Below, piece by piece: positions 60,050 through 64,000 of a DNA stretch of 64,000 nt. How positions within the stretch are numbered: the first letter of the stretch is position 1; every line of letters starts with the position of its first letter. The notes beneath the pieces are model-generated. The model saw only the letters and a program-made list of their open reading frames with translations. It was not told the origin of the DNA and searched no databases. Both the position numbers and the translations under genes were made by a program. Origin of the DNA: Phycisphaerae bacterium (lineage in GTDB: Bacteria > Planctomycetota > Phycisphaerae > Sedimentisphaerales > SM23-30); assembly GCA_016342495.1 (NCBI GenBank), contig JAEIOG010000006.1, forward strand, positions 1 through 64,000, read 5' to 3'.

Positions 60050-62053
60050 TCAAGCTCTAAGCTGAACAGCAAACTTGCCCTTCAACAGTTCAAGCACCTT
60101 ATTTTGATATTCTTCGGCCTGGTCATGCGTCAGTGTTTCACCAGCATGACGGAATTCCATCGAAAGCATCAGACTCTTTTTGCCTTTGTCGATTCCTTTG
60201 CCGCGATAAATTTCGACAAAGTTCACTTTCCGCATATCTTCAATATCTGCCGACCAGATGGTTTCTTCGATATCCTGCCATTGAACTTGTTCGTCCATAA
60301 CCAATGACAAATCACGCACAATCGCCGGAAAACGAATAATTTCTTTAAGCTGTGGCACCTTGCTTTCCAGATCCATCAATGCCTGCATATCAACCTCGGC
60401 GATAGCCACAGGGTTTTCCAGATCAAATGCCTTGCATACCTTTTTACTGGCGATAGCAGCTTTGCCAATCACTTTTCCATTAACGACCAGTTCTGCTCCG
60501 GCACCTTGTTGACCCCAGCTGATTTCCGCGGGCTTACATACTAGCTGAGCTTCCTTATCAACTTTGGTAATCAAGGTCTCCAGTGCTCCGCGTAATTCTC
60601 GAAAATCTCCATCAGTTACAAGGCCCAGCATGAAACGTTCAATAATACCAGCATTACCTTTTTCATGGACCGAAGCCACCTCAAAAATGTCACAGCGTTT
60701 ATTGCCGGCATTTTGATTATGCCTGCGAATAGCCATCAATGATGGCAGCAGGCTTGGCCGCATGGCATTGTTGGCCTTACGGGTAGCTTCACTAACTCGC
60801 AATGGCTCAAAACCTTCTGCGGCAAACAAAGGCCAATCCTCTTCGTTGGCAAACCCAACTGAAATAGTTTCATAATAGCCACAGGCGTTTAATGCCTGGG
60901 TTACAATTTGTCTTGTTGTTGTACGACTATCGGCTTTAGCAACTCGAATGTGAATTTTCTTTTCGGTTGGAATATGATCCAGACCATGCACACGAATAAC
61001 CTCTTCGATCAGGTCAACTTCACGACTTATATCTCCAACACGCCATGATGGCACTTCACATTCAATAATATCATCAGTCAATATCGGCGCAAAACCTAGC
61101 TTGCTAAATATGTCCATAATGGTATTAGTTGGTATTTCCAGACCTAGCAATTTCTTCAGGCGGCTAATTCGCATTTGCACTTTTTGACAATCCTGTCGAT
61201 TCCATTGGTCGATCACCCCTGGAGCGATAGAGCCTCCGGCGGTCTCGACAAATAATTGTGCGGCTCGCTGCGAAGCCCAGTCGGCCATTTCGACATCGAC
61301 ATCACGTTCAAATCTAAATGATGAATCACTACCCATGACCAGCTCCCTGGCTGTCTTGCGAATTGTTAACGGTGCGAAATGGGCGCTTTCCAATAAAACA
61401 GTTGTTGTCTCGTCTGAAACTTCGCTGTGCACACCACCCATCACCCCAGCTAAAGCCACAGCTTTGCCAGAATCAGCAATGCAGAGCATCTCTTTTTTTA
61501 AGTCATGTTTGACATGGTCAATAGTTTCAATTCTTTCGCCGGGTAATGCAGTTCTTACAATGATGCAGCTACCATCAAGCTTTTCAAAATCAAAAGCATG
61601 TAATGGCTGACCAATTTCCATCATAACATAATTAGTCACATCGACGATATTGCTGATGCTGCGCAGACCAATGGTTTCCAGACGTTTTCGCATCCAGTTT
61701 GGGCTTGCCCCAACTTTTACATCATTAATTAGTCTTGCGGTATAACGTTTGCACAGGTCAGGGTTTTTAATTGTTACGCTGGTTTGTTTATTAATATCAT
61801 CACCAGCTTCTTTTAACTGGATATCAGGCATCTTAAACTTACAGCCTGTCAAGGTCGCTACTTCTCTTGCCACTCCGATATGGCCCAGCATATCCGGTCG
61901 GTTAGATGTTACTTCCACATCGAGCATCCAGTCATCGCCAACCTTTTGGATTTCTTCGATAGGAAATCCCGCAGCCGTCAGCATATCATCTAATTGCTCA
62001 ACGGTGCCATTATAATCAACATATTCTTTTAACCATTCCAGAGAGATTTTCAT
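60050..62053 (-). CDS. pheT: phenylalanyl-tRNA synthetase beta subunit, short form
   Basis: This is the beta subunit of the tetrameric enzyme that charges tRNA-Phe. It has 667 residues against about 800 in most bacteria. The opening MKISLEWLKEYVDYNGTVEQ is normal, but the sequence passes from IEEIQKVGDDWMLD directly to VEVTSNRPDMLGHIGVAREV. The EMAP-II-like tRNA-binding domain that should follow residue 40 is missing. B3/B4 editing regions (SNIVDVTNYVMMEIGQPLHA, ALAGVMGGVHSEVSDETTTV), B5, the catalytic-like core and the C-terminal FDX-ACB domain (RFPAIVRDLSLVMDEQVQW) are present. pheS is not adjacent. Confidence 0.94.
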   Translation of the reverse strand: MKISLEWLKEYVDYNGTVEQLDDMLTAAGFPIEEIQKVGDDWMLDVEVTSNRPDMLGHIGVAREVATLTGCKFKMPDIQLKEAGDDINKQTSVTIKNPDLCKRYTARLINDVKVGASPNWMRKRLETIGLRSISNIVDVTNYVMMEIGQPLHAFDFEKLDGSCIIVRTALPGERIETIDHVKHDLKKEMLCIADSGKAVALAGVMGGVHSEVSDETTTVLLESAHFAPLTIRKTARELVMGSDSSFRFERDVDVEMADWASQRAAQLFVETAGGSIAPGVIDQWNRQDCQKVQMRISRLKKLLGLEIPTNTIMDIFSKLGFAPILTDDIIECEVPSWRVGDISREVDLIEEVIRVHGLDHIPTEKKIHIRVAKADSRTTTRQIVTQALNACGYYETISVGFANEEDWPLFAAEGFEPLRVSEATRKANNAMRPSLLPSLMAIRRHNQNAGNKRCDIFEVASVHEKGNAGIIERFMLGLVTDGDFRELRGALETLITKVDKEAQLVCKPAEISWGQQGAGAELVVNGKVIGKAAIASKKVCKAFDLENPVAIAEVDMQALMDLESKVPQLKEIIRFPAIVRDLSLVMDEQVQWQDIEETIWSADIEDMRKVNFVEIYRGKGIDKGKKSLMLSMEFRHAGETLTHDQAEEYQNKVLELLKGKFAVQLRA

Positions 62054-62088
62054 ATCTAAATTCCAAAAGTATAAACAAGTTTTAATTC

Positions 62089-62124
62089 ACCAACAAACAG
62101 CCATGAGCGGTAGCGATTGGCTAA
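62089..62124. repeat. REP-B element, copy 2
   Basis: The copy reads CCAACAAACAGCCA, then TGAGCGGTAGCGAT, then TGGCTAA. AGCCA (62099-62103) pairs with TGGCT (62118-62122). A third, incomplete copy (ACAAACAGCCATGAGC) lies at 62624-62640. Confidence 0.6.
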
Positions 62125-62183
62125 TAATTCATTCACGTCCACAGAACCTTTAGCATGTCATAATAACAAGCTTATTAACTTAC

Positions 62184-62435
62184 TTAATTTTGCTTGGTAA
62201 CATTTTCATAGGAGCCATCGCCGCGTTTAACCAGTTTGGTAAAGCCCAGGTCTCGCAGTTTACTATTACTCATCGATGGCTCACCACCACCGAAATTAGC
62301 CGGCACCTTTTTAATTGGCTGGCCACACTGCGGACATTTGGTTAATTCTTTTTCGCTCATTGTCTGAAAAACTTCAAAACCATCTTTACAGCTATCGCAT
62401 CCATCTTCTTTTGCTTTATAAACATATATTGGCAT
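62184..62435 (-). CDS. FmdB-family zinc-ribbon protein
   Basis: This 83-residue protein of the FmdB/CxxC_CxxC_SSSS type opens MPIYVYKAKEDGCDSCKDGF. It has CDSC and CPQC pairs that would bind one zinc, and EVFQTMSEKELTKCPQCGQP, which is typical. The tail is polar. FmdB proteins are small regulators of unsettled function. It lies between pheT and ftsY, each separated by more than 100 bp. Confidence 0.88.
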   Translation of the reverse strand: MPIYVYKAKEDGCDSCKDGFEVFQTMSEKELTKCPQCGQPIKKVPANFGGGEPSMSNSKLRDLGFTKLVKRGDGSYENVTKQN

Positions 62436-62666
62436 AACAATATCTACTTTCTATTTTTGACTAACATACCAACAAATAGCCATATGTAGGATAAGCTTCC
62501 AGCTTGTCCCCACTGTGCCCCAGCCAAGTAAAAAACCTTATTTCTTGCCAACAATCATCGGTTGCTCCAGGTCGCTAAAATGTCACATAATATCTAATTA
62601 TCAGTTACACACCAAACACCTACAAACAGCCATGAGCATTGGAACATATGTCAGAATGCCTGGCCT
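62436..62666. other. intergenic DNA with degenerate repeats
   Basis: No gene is seen. The words GTAGGATAAGCTTCCAGCTTGTCC (two runs: GTAGGATAAGCTTCC and AGCTTGTCC) form a short hairpin, and a partial REP-B copy lies at 62624-62640 beside the ftsY stop. Confidence 0.4.
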
Positions 62667-63593
62667 TTACAATGCAAACAATGCCTCAACAAATGTTGCC
62701 GGCTCAAATGGCTCCATATCATCAACTGCTTCACCAATCCCAATAAACTTAACTGGTATATTAACCTGATTGCGGATCGCTACAACGATTCCACCTTTAG
62801 CAGTTCCATCAAGTTTGGCTAAAACAATACCGGTCAGATCAACGGCTTCTTTAAACATTTTCGCCTGATTAATAGCGTTTTGGCCCGTAGTTGCATCCAA
62901 TACCAGCAAACATTCATGCGGGGCATTGGGGATTTTTTTCGAGATTACATCACGAATTTTTGTCAATTCCCGCATCAGATTTTCTTGCGTATGCAATCTA
63001 CCTGCAGTATCAACAATTAATACATCCGCCCCGCGAGCTAAAACCGCTTCGCAGGCATCATAAGCAACCGCCGCCGGATCAGAACCTTGCCGATGTTTGA
63101 CGATCTGCACATTGGTCCGTTCGCTCCATATTGTTAACTGTTCAACAGCGGCAGCCCGAAACGTATCGCAGGCCGCTAATACAACTTGTTTGCCTTCACC
63201 ACTTAACCGGGCGGCCAGTTTGCCAACGCTGGTAGTTTTACCGCAGCCATTGACTCCGGTAACCATTATAACAGTTGGCTTTTGCTCAGCTATCGCCAGT
63301 GCTCTATCGCAATCAGGCCAATATTCTATCAATTCTTTTTTCAAGAAAGGAATGATATCTTCGGCATTTTCGATTTTCATTTCTTTCCAGGCCTTGCGCA
63401 AATCGGCGATGATCTGCATCGTCGTTTCCACACCCAGGTCATCGGTAATAAGTTTTTCTTCCAGCTCATCTAATAGCTGTTCATCAATCTTGCGGCCAAA
63501 GGTCAATACACTTTTTAGCGAATTACTTATCTTTTCGCGTGATTTTTTAAGACCATTTTTAAGCTTGGCCAATGCTTTTGAAAATAAAGCCAT
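62667..63593 (-). CDS. ftsY: signal recognition particle receptor FtsY
   Basis: This GTPase docks SRP-ribosome complexes at the membrane. It has 308 residues, of the short form without the acidic A domain. The N domain is helical (KLKNGLKKSREKISNSLKSV). The G domain has G1 VTGVNGCGKTTSVGKLA, CDTFRAAAVEQL (insertion box), G3 IVDTAGRLHTQENL, DATTGQNAINQA, G4 TGIVLAKLDGTAKGG and the closing FIGIGEAVDDMEPFEP. It starts 3 bp after nusB, so both are likely co-transcribed. Confidence 0.97.
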   Translation of the reverse strand: MALFSKALAKLKNGLKKSREKISNSLKSVLTFGRKIDEQLLDELEEKLITDDLGVETTMQIIADLRKAWKEMKIENAEDIIPFLKKELIEYWPDCDRALAIAEQKPTVIMVTGVNGCGKTTSVGKLAARLSGEGKQVVLAACDTFRAAAVEQLTIWSERTNVQIVKHRQGSDPAAVAYDACEAVLARGADVLIVDTAGRLHTQENLMRELTKIRDVISKKIPNAPHECLLVLDATTGQNAINQAKMFKEAVDLTGIVLAKLDGTAKGGIVVAIRNQVNIPVKFIGIGEAVDDMEPFEPATFVEALFAL

Positions 63594-63596
63594 ATT

Positions 63597-64000
63597 TTAA
63601 TCCTGTTTTTCAGTTTCAGTTTCAGTTTCGTCGATTGTTTGTTCGGTGATATTCAACATCTTTTTAACTACCGCATCCAATACCCCATTGACAAACTTTG
63701 ATGATTGTGCGGTACTGAAAACTTTGGCCAATTCAATTGCTTCATTGATTACAACTTTTGCTGGCACATCCGGGCAATCCAAAAGCTGGTAGATCGCCAG
63801 ACGTAAATTGCTACGGTCAACAATACTTATGCGATTAATATCCCAGTTAGCTGAAACCTCTTTTATCGTTGCGTCGATATGGGCCAGACCATTCCAGGTA
63901 CCTCGTATCCATTGCCTTGCAATTTTTCTTATTTCCAGGTCAGCAGTATTTTCTGCCAGGAATTTGTCAAGCATCTCGATAGGTCGGCCCTTTTGCACGT
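63597..64000 (-). CDS. nusB: transcription antitermination factor NusB, partial
   Basis: This is an RNA-binding antitermination protein acting with NusE/S10 on boxA. The gene enters from the window edge, so its first 20-30 residues are missing; the GTG at 63998 is not a real start. The visible part has the NusB helices: [40 protein letters not shown] and [20 protein letters not shown], then [15 protein letters not shown]. The end has an acidic tail ([16 protein letters not shown]). ftsY follows directly. Confidence 0.9.
   Translation of the reverse strand, partial: VQKGRPIEMLDKFLAENTADLEIRKIARQWIRGTWNGLAHIDATIKEVSANWDINRISIVDRSNLRLAIYQLLDCPDVPAKVVINEAIELAKVFSTAQSSKFVNGVLDAVVKKMLNITEQTIDETETETEKQD

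Noticed and set aside
1-64000. CRISPR array, rRNA or tRNA genes
   Set aside because: No regularly spaced direct repeats, no T-loop-type words in a cloverleaf context and no rRNA-like stretch were found in the intergenic regions.

Overview
The window looks like a low-GC chromosome segment from a planctomycete of the Phycisphaerae type. The clues are a type IV prepilin-like protein ending in an H-X9-DG motif, a PEP-CTERM protein carrying a DNRLRE domain, several PQQ-propeller and LamG secreted proteins, a DUF1015-serC pair, DUF4954, DUF6056, DUF2062 and DUF2752 proteins, and many lipoproteins of no known family. This placement is inferred from gene content; no rRNA or tRNA gene was found to confirm it.

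Layout. 1-5.9 kb is an accessory stretch: a GH43-like lipoprotein, a PEP-CTERM protein, a REP-associated tyrosine transposase (RayT) between perfect 36-bp inverted REP copies, and next to it an orphan polymorphic-toxin cartridge (PD-(D/E)XK nuclease signature) with a probable immunity gene. 5.9-18.2 kb has aspS, then a + strand run: a WaaP-like pseudokinase fused to a GT9 glycosyltransferase, DUF2062, a radical SAM/SPASM enzyme, a thioesterase, DUF2752, two related lipoproteins, a GT-B-like protein and a frameshifted DUF6056 membrane protein, ended by alr on the other strand. 18.2-28.4 kb carries a XRE-cupin regulator, a large glycosyltransferase, xerD, DUF1015-serC and a pabB-pabC fusion. 28.4-37.5 kb is a minus-strand block: a HAD hydrolase, an M29 aminopeptidase, a polyprenyl synthase, ilvE, a LolCDE-like ABC operon and lysS. 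37.6-49.7 kb holds an exported C26 peptidase, a very large secreted protein of unknown function, a GH20 hexosaminidase, nadA, purN, a free-methionine-sulfoxide reductase, a lipoprotein and a DUF4954 protein.

50.4-50.6 kb encodes, on the minus strand, a probable 6S RNA with its own promoter, sharing a bidirectional terminator with a GbsR/MarR-type regulator. 50.9-59.1 kb is a six-gene + strand cluster: a LamG-Fn3-methyltransferase-like-PQQ protein, a PQQ propeller with a coiled-coil insertion, an H-X9-DG prepilin, a membrane-anchored exported protein, and a MacB/LolC-type permease with its ATPase. It is the best candidate here for an undescribed envelope or export system. 59.1-64 kb returns to core genes on the minus strand: marC-like, a pheT lacking the tRNA-binding domain, an fmdB-like zinc ribbon, ftsY and a nusB cut by the window edge.

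At least three families of short structured repeats run through the window. REP-A (two hairpins) sits beside RayT and as solo copies just before three minus-strand genes. REP-B shows compensatory stem changes. A third is a CCCCCAAC hairpin. REP-A reads in one frame as MGIAHPT, which falsely lengthens the downstream reading frames, so starts were moved past it.
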